A program made the position numbers and the translations under genes. DNA of 64,000 nt from Nocardioides dokdonensis FR1436 (lineage in GTDB: Bacteria; Actinomycetota; Actinomycetes; Propionibacteriales; Nocardioidaceae). Shown piece by piece: positions 38,003 to 47,404 of the stretch (within the stretch, counting starts at the first letter, position 1; each line of letters starts with the position of its first letter). The stretch covers positions 3,534,001 through 3,598,000 of the forward strand of contig NZ_CP015079.1 of NCBI RefSeq assembly GCF_001653335.1, in the 5' to 3' direction. A model generated the notes under the pieces. That model saw only the letters and a list, made by a program, of their open reading frames with translations. It did not search any database and was not told the origin of the DNA.

Positions 38003-39268
38003 TCAGTCGAGCTTGAAGTATGAACGGGTGTAGTTGAGCGCCTCGATCAGCGCATCGATCTCGGCGGGCGTCGTGTAGAGGTACGACGACATGCGCGTCG
38101 AGCTCTGTACGCCGAAGCGCGCGTGCGCGGGGCGCGCGCAGTGGTGCCCGGCCCGCACGGCGATGCCGCGGACGTCCAGCACCTGCGACACGTCGTGCGG
38201 GTGCAGTCCCTCCATCTCGAAGGACACCGCTCCCCCGCGCTGCGTGGCGTCGAGCGGGCCGAGGACGCGCAGGCCCTTGACGCTGCGCATGCCCTCGAGG
38301 GCGTAGCGGGTGATCGCCTGCTCGTGGGCGTGGATCGTGTCCATCCCGACGGCGCCGAGGTAGTCCACCGCCGCGCCGAGGCCGACGACCTCGACGATCG
38401 GCGGGGTGCCGGCCTCGAACTTGTGCGGGATCCCCGCGTAGGTGGAGCCCTCCATGCGCACGGTCTCGATCATCTCGCCACCGCCGAGGAACGGCGGCAG
38501 CTCGTCGAGGACCTCACGCCGACCCCAGAGCACGCCGACGCCCGTGGGACCCACGACCTTGTGGCCGGTGAAGACCATCAGGTCGGGCCGCTCGTCCTCG
38601 GGCATGCCCGCGAGGTCGATCGCCAGCTGCGGCGCCGCCTGCGAGGCGTCGACCACCACGAGTGCGCCCACCTGGTGGGCACGACGGGCGATCTCCGCGA
38701 TCGGGTTGATGGTGCCGAGCATGTTCGAGACCCAGGTCAATGTGACGACCTTGGTGCGCTCGGTGATCAGCTCGTCGACCTGGGACAGGTCGAGGTGGCC
38801 CTCGTCGGTGAACGTGAACCACCGCAGCTCTGCGCCCGTGCGCTCGGTGAGCATCTGCCACGGCACGATGTTGGAGTGGTGCTCCATCTCCGTGGTCACC
38901 ACCACGTCGCCCTCGACGATGCGACGCGGCCCTGCCCACAGCAGGGTGTTCGCCACCAGGTTCAGCGCCTCGGTGGCGTTCTTGGTGAAGATCACCTCGT
39001 CGCGGCTCGGGGCGCCGATGAAGGCCGCCACCTTGTCGCGACCCGCCTCGAACGCCTCCGACGCCTCGGCGCCGAGCTGGTGCATGGCCCGCGCGACGTT
39101 GGCGTTGTGGTGCTCGAGGTGGTCCACCATCACGTCGATCACGCACTGGGGCTTCTGCGAGGTGTTGGCGCTGTCGAGGTAGACCAGCGGCCGACCGTCG
39201 GCGAGCGTGCGCTCGAGGATCGGGAAGTCCTTGCGGATCACCTCGAGGTCAGGCAGCAGGCCGTCCAT
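38003..39268 (-). CDS. sufS: SufS, cysteine desulfurase (group II)
   Basis: SufS removes sulfur from cysteine with PLP and passes it to SufU. The 421-residue protein has the Schiff-base lysine K237 in VFTGHKVVGPTG and the persulfide cysteine C377 in RAGHHCARPAHARFG, both on the group II pattern. The N-terminal LDSANTSQKPQCVIDV motif is characteristic of SufS. It is preceded by sufC (42 bases) and followed by sufU. Confidence 0.97.
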   Translation of the reverse strand: MDGLLPDLEVIRKDFPILERTLADGRPLVYLDSANTSQKPQCVIDVMVDHLEHHNANVARAMHQLGAEASEAFEAGRDKVAAFIGAPSRDEVIFTKNATEALNLVANTLLWAGPRRIVEGDVVVTTEMEHHSNIVPWQMLTERTGAELRWFTFTDEGHLDLSQVDELITERTKVVTLTWVSNMLGTINPIAEIARRAHQVGALVVVDASQAAPQLAIDLAGMPEDERPDLMVFTGHKVVGPTGVGVLWGRREVLDELPPFLGGGEMIETVRMEGSTYAGIPHKFEAGTPPIVEVVGLGAAVDYLGAVGMDTIHAHEQAITRYALEGMRSVKGLRVLGPLDATQRGGAVSFEMEGLHPHDVSQVLDVRGIAVRAGHHCARPAHARFGVQSSTRMSSYLYTTPAEIDALIEALNYTRSYFKLD

Positions 39269-39309
39269 CTCTCTCCTACGGGTCGGTGCTGGTCGGGTGG
39301 GTCGGACGA

Positions 39310-40068
39310 TCAGACCTTGGCGGTCAGGTACTTGTCGTAGCCCTCGGCCTCGAGCTGGTCGGCGAGCTCGGCGCCGCCCTGCTCGGCGATCTTGCCGTCG
39401 ACGAAGACGTGCACGAAGTCGGGCTGGATGTAGCGCAGGATGCGGGTGTAGTGCGTGATGAGCAGCACGCCCTTGCCCTCGCCGCCGCGGAAGCGGTTGA
39501 CGCCCTCGGAGACGACCTTGAGAGCGTCGATGTCGAGGCCGGAGTCGGTCTCGTCGAGGATCGCGACCTTGGGGTCGAGCAGCTCGAGCTGGGCGATCTC
39601 GTGGCGCTTCTTCTCGCCGCCGGAGAAGCCCTCGTTGACCGAGCGCTGGGTGAAGGTGGAGTCGAGGTTCATCCGCGACATGGCCGCGTTGACGTCCTTG
39701 ACCCAGGTGCGCAGCTTGGGCGCCTCACCGTCGATGGCCGTCTTGGCGGTGCGCATGAAGTTGGTGACCGAGACACCGGGCACCTCCACGGGGTACTGCA
39801 TCGCCAGGAACAGCCCGGCGCGGGCGCGCTCGTCGACCGACATCGCGAGGACGTCCTGGCCGTCGAGGGTGACGCTGCCGCCGGTGATGTCGTACTTCGG
39901 GTGGCCGGCGATGGAGTAGGCCAGCGTCGACTTGCCGGAGCCGTTGGGCCCCATGATCGCGTGGGTCTCGCCGTCCTTGATGGTCAGCGTGACGCCCTTG
40001 AGGATCTCCTTGGGGCCGTCGTCGGTGCTGACCGAGACCTTGAGGTCCTTGATCTCCAGGGTGCTCAT
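39310..40068 (-). CDS. sufC: SufC, Fe-S assembly ATPase
   Basis: SufC is the ATPase of the SufBCD scaffold complex. The 252-residue protein has Walker [10 protein letters not shown] (40-48), signature FSGGEKKRHEIAQL and Walker B VAILDETDSGLD. It begins at the ATG of MSTLEIKDLK. The E residue after the Walker B aspartate (DETDSGLD) is as in SufC. It lies between the Rieske protein and sufS. Confidence 0.97.
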   Translation of the reverse strand: MSTLEIKDLKVSVSTDDGPKEILKGVTLTIKDGETHAIMGPNGSGKSTLAYSIAGHPKYDITGGSVTLDGQDVLAMSVDERARAGLFLAMQYPVEVPGVSVTNFMRTAKTAIDGEAPKLRTWVKDVNAAMSRMNLDSTFTQRSVNEGFSGGEKKRHEIAQLELLDPKVAILDETDSGLDIDALKVVSEGVNRFRGGEGKGVLLITHYTRILRYIQPDFVHVFVDGKIAEQGGAELADQLEAEGYDKYLTAKV

Positions 40069-40097
40069 GTGTGGTTCTCTCTTTCTGGGTGGAAGTC

Positions 40098-40433
40098 TCA
40101 GGAGGGGGTGACGCCGTTGAGGGTGGTGGTCACGTCGACCCACACCTCACCGTCGCGGACCTCCACGGGGAAGGTCGAGACCGGCGCGATCGCGGGCGGC
40201 CCGGTGGGCTTGCCGCTGCGCAGGTCGAAGCAGGAGCCGTGCAACCAGCACTCGATGACCCCGCCGGCGACCTCGCCCTCGCTGAGGGCGACGGCGGCGT
40301 GGGAGCAGAGGTCCTGCAGGGCGAAGACCTCGTCACCGTCACGGGTGACGACCACGGCGGTCTCGTCGACGAGGACCGCGAGGCCCTCGTCGGCGGGGAC
40401 CTCGTCGAGCCGGCAGGCGCGGACGAGGCTCAT
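40098..40433 (-). CDS. Rieske-type [2Fe-2S] ferredoxin in suf operon
   Basis: The 111-residue protein has the Rieske cluster motifs with C43 and H45 (LCSHAAV), and C62 and H65 (ECWLHGSCFD). Such proteins are regularly found between sufD and sufC in actinobacterial suf operons and are usually annotated as dioxygenase ferredoxin subunits, although no oxygenase is present here. It may supply electrons during cluster assembly. Its ATG overlaps the sufD stop by four bases, so it is translationally coupled. Confidence 0.92.
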   Translation of the reverse strand: MSLVRACRLDEVPADEGLAVLVDETAVVVTRDGDEVFALQDLCSHAAVALSEGEVAGGVIECWLHGSCFDLRSGKPTGPPAIAPVSTFPVEVRDGEVWVDVTTTLNGVTPS

Positions 40434-41623
40434 GCGGTGGCCGGCTCGTAGCCCTTGAGCACGTTCTTCGCGAGCTCCTCCTCCACGGTGGCGGTGAGCT
40501 GCTCCTCGAGGAACGGCACACCCACCTTGCGGATGAGGTCGTGGAAGAAGCCGTGCAGGACCAGGCGGCGGGCCTCCTGGTCGGAGACGCCGCGCGAGCG
40601 CAGGTAGAACAGCTGCTCGTCGTCGAAGCGGGCCGTGGCGGAGGCGTGGCCCGCGCCCTCGATCTCGCCGGTCTCGATCTCGAGGTTCGGCACGGAGTCG
40701 GCCTGGCAGCCGTTGGTGAGGACGAGGTTGCGGTTCTCCTCGTAGGTCTCGATGCCCTCGGCGACCTTGCGGATCAGGACGTTGCCGATCCACACGGTGT
40801 GCGCGCCCTGACCCTGCAGCGCGCCCTTGTAGAGGACGTTCGACTTGGTCTTGGGCGCGTTGTGGTCGGCGAAGAGCCGGTGCTCGAGGTGCTGGCCCTC
40901 GTCGGCGAAGTAGAGCCCGAGGAGCTCGGCCTCGCCGCCCGGGCCGTCGTACTCGACGTTGGCGTGCAGGCGCACCACGTCGCCGCCGAAGCTGAGCGAG
41001 GTGTGGCGCACCGAGGCGTCCCGGCCGACCCGGATGGCGTCGCGGCCCAGGTGCACCGCGTCGTCGTCCCAGTCCTGCAGGGTCAGCACGTTGACCTGGG
41101 CGCCGTCACCGACGATGACCGAGGTCGTGGCGCTGTAGCGCGCCGAGCCGGTGTGCACCAGCACGACCGTGGCCTTGCTGTGCGCACCGAAGCGCAGCAC
41201 CTGGTGGCCCCAGACGAGGTCGTCGACGGAGTCGCCGTGCAGTCGCAGCACGACGGGCTCCTCGACCACCTGGTCGGCGGGCACGTCGAGCAGCATGGCG
41301 CCGCCGGCGCGGGCCACGGCCAGCGCGGAGGGCCGGTCGTTGGGGGCCAGCTCACCGATCTCACGCGCCCGCTCGGCGCTGATCTCGGTGAGGGTGGCCC
41401 CGGCGGGGATCTCGGTGGTCCAGGTCAGCGACGCCGAGGAGGCCTCGCCGTCGAGGATCCCGCGCAGGCGCTTGAGCGGGGTGAAGCGCCAGGTCTCCTC
41501 GCGCCCGGTCGGCACGGGGTGGTCGACCAGGTCGTAGGAGGGCGGCGGGTTCAGGTGAGAGGTCACCTTGTCCTGCTCGAGGGAGGACGCCACGCTCTCG
41601 CGGGCAGCATCAGTCACGGTCAC
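40430..41623 (-). CDS. sufD: SufD, Fe-S assembly scaffold subunit
   Basis: SufD pairs with SufB to form the SufBCD cluster assembly complex. The 397-residue protein has the SufBD beta-helix core with RARVRHTSLSFGGDVVRLHA-like repeats and a C-terminal region DEEQLFYLRSRGVSDQEARRLVLHGFFHDL with helical ends, both shared with SufB. The conserved histidine used for cluster formation falls in the core. It follows sufB on the same strand after about 50 bases. Confidence 0.95.
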   Translation of the reverse strand: MTVTDAARESVASSLEQDKVTSHLNPPPSYDLVDHPVPTGREETWRFTPLKRLRGILDGEASSASLTWTTEIPAGATLTEISAERAREIGELAPNDRPSALAVARAGGAMLLDVPADQVVEEPVVLRLHGDSVDDLVWGHQVLRFGAHSKATVVLVHTGSARYSATTSVIVGDGAQVNVLTLQDWDDDAVHLGRDAIRVGRDASVRHTSLSFGGDVVRLHANVEYDGPGGEAELLGLYFADEGQHLEHRLFADHNAPKTKSNVLYKGALQGQGAHTVWIGNVLIRKVAEGIETYEENRNLVLTNGCQADSVPNLEIETGEIEGAGHASATARFDDEQLFYLRSRGVSDQEARRLVLHGFFHDLIRKVGVPFLEEQLTATVEEELAKNVLKGYEPATA

Positions 41624-41674
41624 AGTCAGTTGCTTGCTTTCTGGGTGCGTTGGTGGGGGGACGACGGGCGGCGA

Positions 41675-43093
41675 TCAGCCGACCGCGCCCTCCATCTGCA
41701 GCTCGATGAGCCGGTTGAGCTCGAGGGCGTACTCCATCGGGAGCTCCTTGGCGATCGGCTCGACGAAGCCACGCACGATCATGGCCATCGCCTCGTCCTG
41801 CTCCATGCCTCGCGACATGAGGTAGAAGAGCTGGTCGTCGGAGACCTTGGAGACGCTGGCCTCGTGACCCATCGAGACGTCGTCCTCACGGATGTCGACG
41901 TACGGGTAGGTGTCGGAGCGCGAGATCTGGTCGACCAGGAGCGCGTCGCACAGCACGTTGGACTTCGAGCCGTGCGCACCCTCGTTGATCTGGATCAGGC
42001 CGCGGTACGACGTGCGCCCACCGCCACGGGCCACCGACTTGCTCAGGATCGAGCTGGACGTGTGCGGGGCGGCGTGGACCATCTTGGCGCCCGCGTCCTG
42101 GTGCTGGCCCTCGCCGGCGAACGCGATCGAGAGCGTCTCGCCCTTGGCGTGCTCGCCCATGAGGTAGATGGCGGGGTACTTCATCGTCACCTTGGAGCCG
42201 ATGTTGCCGTCGACCCACTCCATGGTCGCGCCGGCCTCGCAGGTGGCGCGCTTGGTGACGAGGTTGTACACGTTGTTCGACCAGTTCTGGATGGTCGTGT
42301 AGCGGCAGCGGCCGCCCTTCTTGACGATGATCTCCACGACTGCGGAGTGCAGCGAGTCCGAGGAGTAGATCGGGGCGGTGCAGCCCTCGACGTAGTGCAC
42401 GTAGGCGCCCTCGTCGACGATGATCAGGGTCCGCTCGAACTGGCCCATGTTCTCGGTGTTGATCCGGAAGTAGGCCTGCAGCGGGATGTCGACGTGCACG
42501 CCCGGCGGCACGTAGATGAACGAGCCACCCGACCAGACCGAGGTGTTGAGCGCGGAGAACTTGTTGTCACCGACGGGGATGACGGTGCCGAAGTACTCCT
42601 GGAACAGCTCGGGCTGCTCCTTGAGCGCGGTGTCGGTGTCGAGGAACAGCACCCCCTGCTCCTCGAGGTCCTCGCGGATCGAGTGGTAGACGACCTCCGA
42701 CTCGTACTGGGCCGCGACACCGGAGACCAGGCGCTGCTTCTCGGCCTCGGGGATGCCCAGGCGGTCGTAGGTGTTCTTGATCTCCTCGGGCAGGTCGTCC
42801 CAGGTGGCGGCCTGCTTCTCCGAGGAGCGCACGAAGTACTTGATGTTGTCGAAGTCGATGCCCGACAGGTCCGAGCCCCAGGAGGGCATGGGCTTGCGGT
42901 CGAAGAGCTTCAGGCCCTTCAGACGCATGTCGAGCATCCACTGCGGCTCGCTCTTCTTGGACGAGATGTCGCGGACGACGGCCTCGCTGAGGCCGCGCTT
43001 GGCGTTCGCGCCGGCGTCGTCGGAGTCGCTCCAGCCGAACTCGTAGCGGCCGATGCCCTGGAGCTCGGGGTTGAGTTCTTCGATCGAGGTCAT
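41675..43093 (-). CDS. sufB: SufB, Fe-S assembly scaffold subunit
   Basis: SufB is the main scaffold that holds the nascent [4Fe-4S] cluster. The 472-residue protein has the SufB N-terminal extension ([20 protein letters not shown]), the [19 protein letters not shown] and [19 protein letters not shown] segments, and the C-terminal [20 protein letters not shown]. It begins four bases inside the sufR stop (ATGA), so its translation is coupled to the regulator. No intein or insertion is present. Confidence 0.97.
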   Translation of the reverse strand: MTSIEELNPELQGIGRYEFGWSDSDDAGANAKRGLSEAVVRDISSKKSEPQWMLDMRLKGLKLFDRKPMPSWGSDLSGIDFDNIKYFVRSSEKQAATWDDLPEEIKNTYDRLGIPEAEKQRLVSGVAAQYESEVVYHSIREDLEEQGVLFLDTDTALKEQPELFQEYFGTVIPVGDNKFSALNTSVWSGGSFIYVPPGVHVDIPLQAYFRINTENMGQFERTLIIVDEGAYVHYVEGCTAPIYSSDSLHSAVVEIIVKKGGRCRYTTIQNWSNNVYNLVTKRATCEAGATMEWVDGNIGSKVTMKYPAIYLMGEHAKGETLSIAFAGEGQHQDAGAKMVHAAPHTSSSILSKSVARGGGRTSYRGLIQINEGAHGSKSNVLCDALLVDQISRSDTYPYVDIREDDVSMGHEASVSKVSDDQLFYLMSRGMEQDEAMAMIVRGFVEPIAKELPMEYALELNRLIELQMEGAVG

Positions 43094-43803
43094 GAGCTGA
43101 CCGACTCCTTCTCGTTGCGGGACGTGTGCCGGGTCTTCCCGGCAGGCAGATCAGGGATGTTGGTGGTGCAGACGCCGTCGCCGTGGGCGATCGTCGCCAG
43201 TCGCTGCACGTGGCGGTCGAGGACCCGGCTGATCGCCTCGGTCTCGGCCTCGCACAGCTGCGGGAACTCGTGGGCCACGTGCGACACCGGGCAGTGCTGC
43301 TGGCACAGCTGCTCCCCCGCGCTCTGCCCGTGCTGGGGCAGGGCACGCACCGAGGCGGCGTACCCCTCCTCGGTGAAGAGCTGGGCGAGCACCTCGGCCT
43401 TGGTGAGGTCGGGGTGGGACTGCTCGGTGCTGGCAAAGCGCTCCTCGATGAAGGAGACCCGACGGTCGGCGAAGGCACGCACGGCCTCGTCGCCACCGGT
43501 CTCGGCCAGGAAGCGCAGGGCCTGCACCGCGAGATCGTCGTACTGCTGGTCGAACCCCTCGCGCCCACGCTCGGTGAGCGCGAAGAGCTTGGCCGGACGA
43601 CCCCGACCTCGCACCGTGCCGGCACGTGGGTCGCGCGGCTCGAGCGCCCCCTCCTCGACCAGGTGGTCGAGGTGACGGCGCACCGCAGCGGGGGTCAGGT
43701 CGAGGAGCTCGCCCAAGGTCGCTGCGGTCGAGGGTCCGTGGACCAGGATCGAGCGGACGACACGCTGGCGCGTCGTCTCGTCGATGGTCCCGGTGAATTC
43801 CAC
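43090..43803 (-). CDS. sufR: SufR, Fe-S-sensing repressor of suf operon
   Basis: This 237-residue ArsR/DeoR-like regulator has a winged helix (about 25-80; [21 protein letters not shown]) and a C-terminal cluster-binding region. Cysteines C167, C171 and C184 ([19 protein letters not shown]) and C212 are candidate ligands; SufR proteins hold a [4Fe-4S] cluster there and lose repression when the cell lacks clusters. It is the first gene of its own operon, so it probably autoregulates. The GTG start follows CACACT by six bases. SufR of mycobacteria has the same role. Confidence 0.92.
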   Translation of the reverse strand: MEFTGTIDETTRQRVVRSILVHGPSTAATLGELLDLTPAAVRRHLDHLVEEGALEPRDPRAGTVRGRGRPAKLFALTERGREGFDQQYDDLAVQALRFLAETGGDEAVRAFADRRVSFIEERFASTEQSHPDLTKAEVLAQLFTEEGYAASVRALPQHGQSAGEQLCQQHCPVSHVAHEFPQLCEAETEAISRVLDRHVQRLATIAHGDGVCTTNIPDLPAGKTRHTSRNEKESVSS

Positions 43804-43809
43804 AACACC

Positions 43810-43839
43810 AGTGTGCCCTTATTGGGAAGACCTGTTCAA
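43810..43839 (-). promoter_or_regulatory. sufR-suf operon promoter
   Basis: On the minus strand TTGAAC (43834-43839) is a -35 candidate and CACACT (43810-43815) a -10 candidate, 18 bases apart. The GTG of sufR stands six bases after the -10, so the mRNA is probably leaderless. Confidence 0.5.
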
Positions 43840-43847
43840 GCAAGGTC
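43829..43847. promoter_or_regulatory. candidate SufR operator
   Basis: The perfect inverted repeat GACCT-N9-AGGTC spans the -35 region of the sufR promoter (GACCTGTTCAAGCAAGGTC). Its location fits repression by a dimeric SufR, but the sequence is unproven as an operator. Confidence 0.4.
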
Positions 43848-43851
43848 CCCC

Positions 43852-44259
43852 TTACCTCCTGCGACGCGGTGACGTGCGTCTCAACCAGGCCAGTCCGAGG
43901 AAGGGCAGGACCAGCGGCAGGTAGGCGTAACCCTGCCCGAAGTGCGACCAGACCGTCTTGTCGGGGAAGAGGTCGGGAGCGGTGTAGGACAGCAGCCCGA
44001 CCACCACCACGCCCAGCGCCTCGACGCTGCACGCCGCCAGCGCCACCCGGCGGGCGAGCGGTGTGCCGAGGAGCAGGCAGGTCGTGGCGACGAGGTAGAG
44101 CACCGCCGCGACCAGGGAGAGGGAGTAGGCCAGCGGCGCCCTCCCCACGTCGCCGAGCAGCTGCACGCTCGAGCGCCCGGTGGCGGCGACGCCCAGGACG
44201 CCGTACACGGCCACCAGGATGCGGCCCGGCCCCGTGGACAGCTCGTGCGGCTCAGGCAC
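43852..44259 (-). CDS. hypothetical membrane protein, four helices
   Basis: This protein of about 135 residues has four hydrophobic segments and ends in a basic tail (RRTSPRRRR). A conserved-looking segment DKTVWSHFGQGYAYLPLVLPFLGLAWL marks an actinobacterial family of unknown function. The GTG start at 44259 overlaps the preceding gene's end by eight bases, so the pair is translationally coupled. Its stop lies about 48 bases before the start of sufR on the same strand. Confidence 0.7.
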   Translation of the reverse strand: MPEPHELSTGPGRILVAVYGVLGVAATGRSSVQLLGDVGRAPLAYSLSLVAAVLYLVATTCLLLGTPLARRVALAACSVEALGVVVVGLLSYTAPDLFPDKTVWSHFGQGYAYLPLVLPFLGLAWLRRTSPRRRR

Positions 44260-44620
44260 CGGCACCGGACCACAGCGAGTCCAGGCGCAGCTGCATCGCA
44301 GCCACCGTGGCCAGGGCGACCAGCAGGACACCGGTCCCCCAGCGGTTGCGCTCCACCAGCGCCAGCGCGGCGCCGACCGGCACCACCAGCACGGCGGTGA
44401 CGAGGTAGGCGACGAAGGTGACGCCCTCGACGTCGGCGTCGGTGCCGGCCAGGGAGACCAGGCCGACCACCAGCTGGACCAGGAGGGCGACCAGGAGCAG
44501 CCCGAGGAGCAGGAAGTACGGGTCCCCGGGAGGGCTCTGGTCGCGCACGATCATCACCACCGTGGCGACGGCGGCCACCGTGGTCAGGAGCAGCACCAGC
44601 GCCATCAGCCACACGTTCAC
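44252..44620 (-). CDS. hypothetical membrane protein, four helices
   Basis: This 122-residue protein has three to four membrane segments (first at 5-25, then at 38-58, 72-92 and 100-118). It has no recognised family. It overlaps the next membrane gene by eight bases and starts with GTG seven bases after TAGGCT. Its promoter is back to back with that of the ABC transporter at 44677. Confidence 0.7.
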   Translation of the reverse strand: MNVWLMALVLLLTTVAAVATVVMIVRDQSPPGDPYFLLLGLLLVALLVQLVVGLVSLAGTDADVEGVTFVAYLVTAVLVVPVGAALALVERNRWGTGVLLVALATVAAMQLRLDSLWSGAGA

Positions 44621-44627
44621 GCGGAGC

Positions 44628-44633
44628 AGCCTA
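44628..44633 (-). promoter_or_regulatory. -10 element of membrane-protein pair (leaderless)
   Basis: TAGGCT on the minus strand lies seven bases before the GTG at 44620. The divergent TACACT at 44665-44670 serves the ABC transporter. Confidence 0.55.
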
Positions 44634-44664
44634 GGGGCGGCCCGCAGGGCTCTCGTCGCCTCCC

Positions 44665-44670
44665 TACACT
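44665..44670 (+). promoter_or_regulatory. -10 element of ABC transporter/ctaA operon (leaderless)
   Basis: TACACT lies six bases before the GTG start at 44677. Confidence 0.6.
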
Positions 44671-44676
44671 TCTGGG

Positions 44677-45638
<962 letters not shown>

Positions 45639-45642
<4 letters not shown>

Positions 45643-46412
45643 GCGGCACCTTCACCCCCCGGCCCGGCGCCGCACCCCTGCCCCGCCAGGTGCTCGCCCA
45701 GGCCCGCATGGAGTCGCGGCTGATGCTGCGCAACGGCGAGCAGCTGCTGATCGCCGTGGTGATCCCCGTCATCGTCCTGGTCGGCGCCGTCGCCGGGTCC
45801 GAGCGGGTCGGCCTGGAGCTCGACGGGCGTCCCGTCGACATCTTCACCCCCGGGGTGCTGGCGCTCGCCGTCATGTCGACGGCCTTCACCTCGCTGGCCA
45901 TCGCCACCGGGTTCGAACGCCGCTACGGGGTGATCAAGCGACTGGGGGCCTCTCCGCTCCCCCGGTCCGGGCTCCTGGCCGGCAAGGTGCTGGCGCTGCT
46001 GCTGGTCGAGCTGCTCCAGCTGCTCGTCGTCGGCGGGGTCGCGCTGCTGCTGGGCTGGGAGCCCGCACTCGGGGCCCAGGCGCTCGTCGGTGCCGTGGCC
46101 ACCGCTGCCCTCGGCACAGCGGCATTCGCCGCGCTGGGTCTCTTCGTCGCCGGGGTCCTGCGCGCCGAGGCCACGCTGGCCGCGGCCAACCTCGTCTACC
46201 TGCTCCTGCTCGCCGGCGGCGCGGTCGTGCTGCCCGCGTCGGCGTACGGCGGCTTCGCCGACATCGTGCGCTGGCTGCCCTCGGGCGCGCTGGGCGGCGG
46301 CATGCGCGACGCGCTGATCGACGGCCAGGTGGCGCTGCTGCCGCTGGCCGTGCTCGCGGCCTGGGCGGTCGTGGGCACCGTCCTGACCGCCCGAACCTTC
46401 AAGTGGGAGTGA
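45639..46412 (+). CDS. ABC transporter permease (DrrB-like, ABC-2 family)
   Basis: This 257-residue membrane protein has six hydrophobic segments of the ABC-2 type (LLIAVVIPVIVLVGAVAG, then a central pair and a C-terminal pair around VLPASAYGGFADIVRWLPSG). It is coupled to its ATPase by ATGA. The transported substrate is unknown. ctaA follows immediately, and the permease stop lies inside the start region of ctaA. Confidence 0.88.
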
Positions 46413-46417
46413 GCACC

Positions 46418-47272
46418 GTGCAGGACATCCGCGTGCGCCAGGCGCGCTGGGCAGGCTGGGCCTCCGTGGTGGCCAACATCGGCATCATCGTCACCGGTGG
46501 TGCCGTCCGGCTCACCGGCTCGGGCCTGGGCTGCCCCACCTGGCCGCGCTGCACCGACGAGGCCTTCACCCCGCACGGCGAGCTGGACTACCACTCGGCC
46601 ATCGAGTTCGGGAACCGGATGCTCACCTTCGTGCTCGTGGCGGTCGCGGTGGCGACCTTCGCGGCGGCGCTGCGCACCCGACGCCAGGACCTGGTGCGGT
46701 TGTCGGTCATCCTCGGCCTGGGCATCCCGCTGCAGGCGGTCATCGGTGGGATCACGGTGCTGACCGACCTGAACTCGTGGCTGGTCGCGCTGCACCTGCT
46801 GCTGTCCATGGCGCTCATCGGGCTGTCCGTGCGCTTCCTGCAGGTGCTGGACCGGCCCGGAGCGCCCGTGGGCGGTCCTGCGGCAGCGTTGGCCTGGGGG
46901 GTCTTCGCCACCACCTGGGTCGTGCTCTACCTCGGCACGATCGTCACCGGAGCCGGCCCGCACGCGGGCGACGCCGACACCGCGCGCAACGGCCTGGATC
47001 CGCTGCAGTGGAGCCAGCTGCACGCCGACGCGGTGTTCCTGCTGATCGGTCTGACCGTCGGTCTCATCGTCACCCTGCTCGCCCAGGGCGCCCCCCGCAC
47101 CTCCGTGCAGGCGGCGGTGCTGCTGCTCGGGGTCGAGCTGGCGCAGGGCGTGATCGGGTTCGTGCAGTACTTCACCGACCTGCCGGTGCTGCTCGTCGGC
47201 GCGCACCTGCTGGGCGCCGGCATCCTCTTCGCCAGCGTCACCTGGACGCTGCTGCGCGTGCGCCACCCCTGA
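46418..47272 (+). CDS. ctaA: haem A synthase (COX15/CtaA)
   Basis: CtaA oxidises haem O to haem A for cytochrome c oxidase. The protein has about 284 residues and eight hydrophobic helices in two similar four-helix halves, with VTGGAVRLTGSGLGCPTWPRC at the first and AHLLGAGILFASVTWTLLRV at the end, including the conserved histidines of the haem sites. The GTG at 46418 has a GGGAG ribosome binding site eight bases upstream; GTG at 46409 overlaps the permease stop. It is cotranscribed with the ABC pair. Confidence 0.93.
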   Translation: MQDIRVRQARWAGWASVVANIGIIVTGGAVRLTGSGLGCPTWPRCTDEAFTPHGELDYHSAIEFGNRMLTFVLVAVAVATFAAALRTRRQDLVRLSVILGLGIPLQAVIGGITVLTDLNSWLVALHLLLSMALIGLSVRFLQVLDRPGAPVGGPAAALAWGVFATTWVVLYLGTIVTGAGPHAGDADTARNGLDPLQWSQLHADAVFLLIGLTVGLIVTLLAQGAPRTSVQAAVLLLGVELAQGVIGFVQYFTDLPVLLVGAHLLGAGILFASVTWTLLRVRHP

Positions 47273-47280
47273 CCACTGCC

Positions 47281-47322
47281 GGTCGAGCAGCGAGGGCCGA
47301 AGGCTCGAGCGTCGGCGAGACC
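47281..47322. repeat. dispersed extragenic element, second copy
   Basis: This is the relative of the 37027-37080 element, in opposite orientation: GGTCGAGCAGCGAGG at the left and CGGCGAGACC at the right. It sits between the convergent ctaA and ctaB genes. Confidence 0.55.
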
Positions 47323-47347
47323 ACGTGACCACACGCCGTACGCCGAA

Positions 47348-47391
47348 TCGGCGCGACATCTGGGCCGGGTCGGCGCGACATCTGCGCCGGG
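47348..47391. repeat. 22-base tandem direct repeat
   Basis: Two adjacent 22-base units (47348-47369 and 47370-47391) differ at one position. Both begin TCGGCGCGACATCTG. They lie just before the ctaB stop, in the same intergenic space as the dispersed element. A short palindrome CGCCGA-A-TCGGCG (47341-47353) overlaps the first unit. Confidence 0.75.
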
Positions 47392-47404
47392 TCGTGGGGG
47401 CCGG

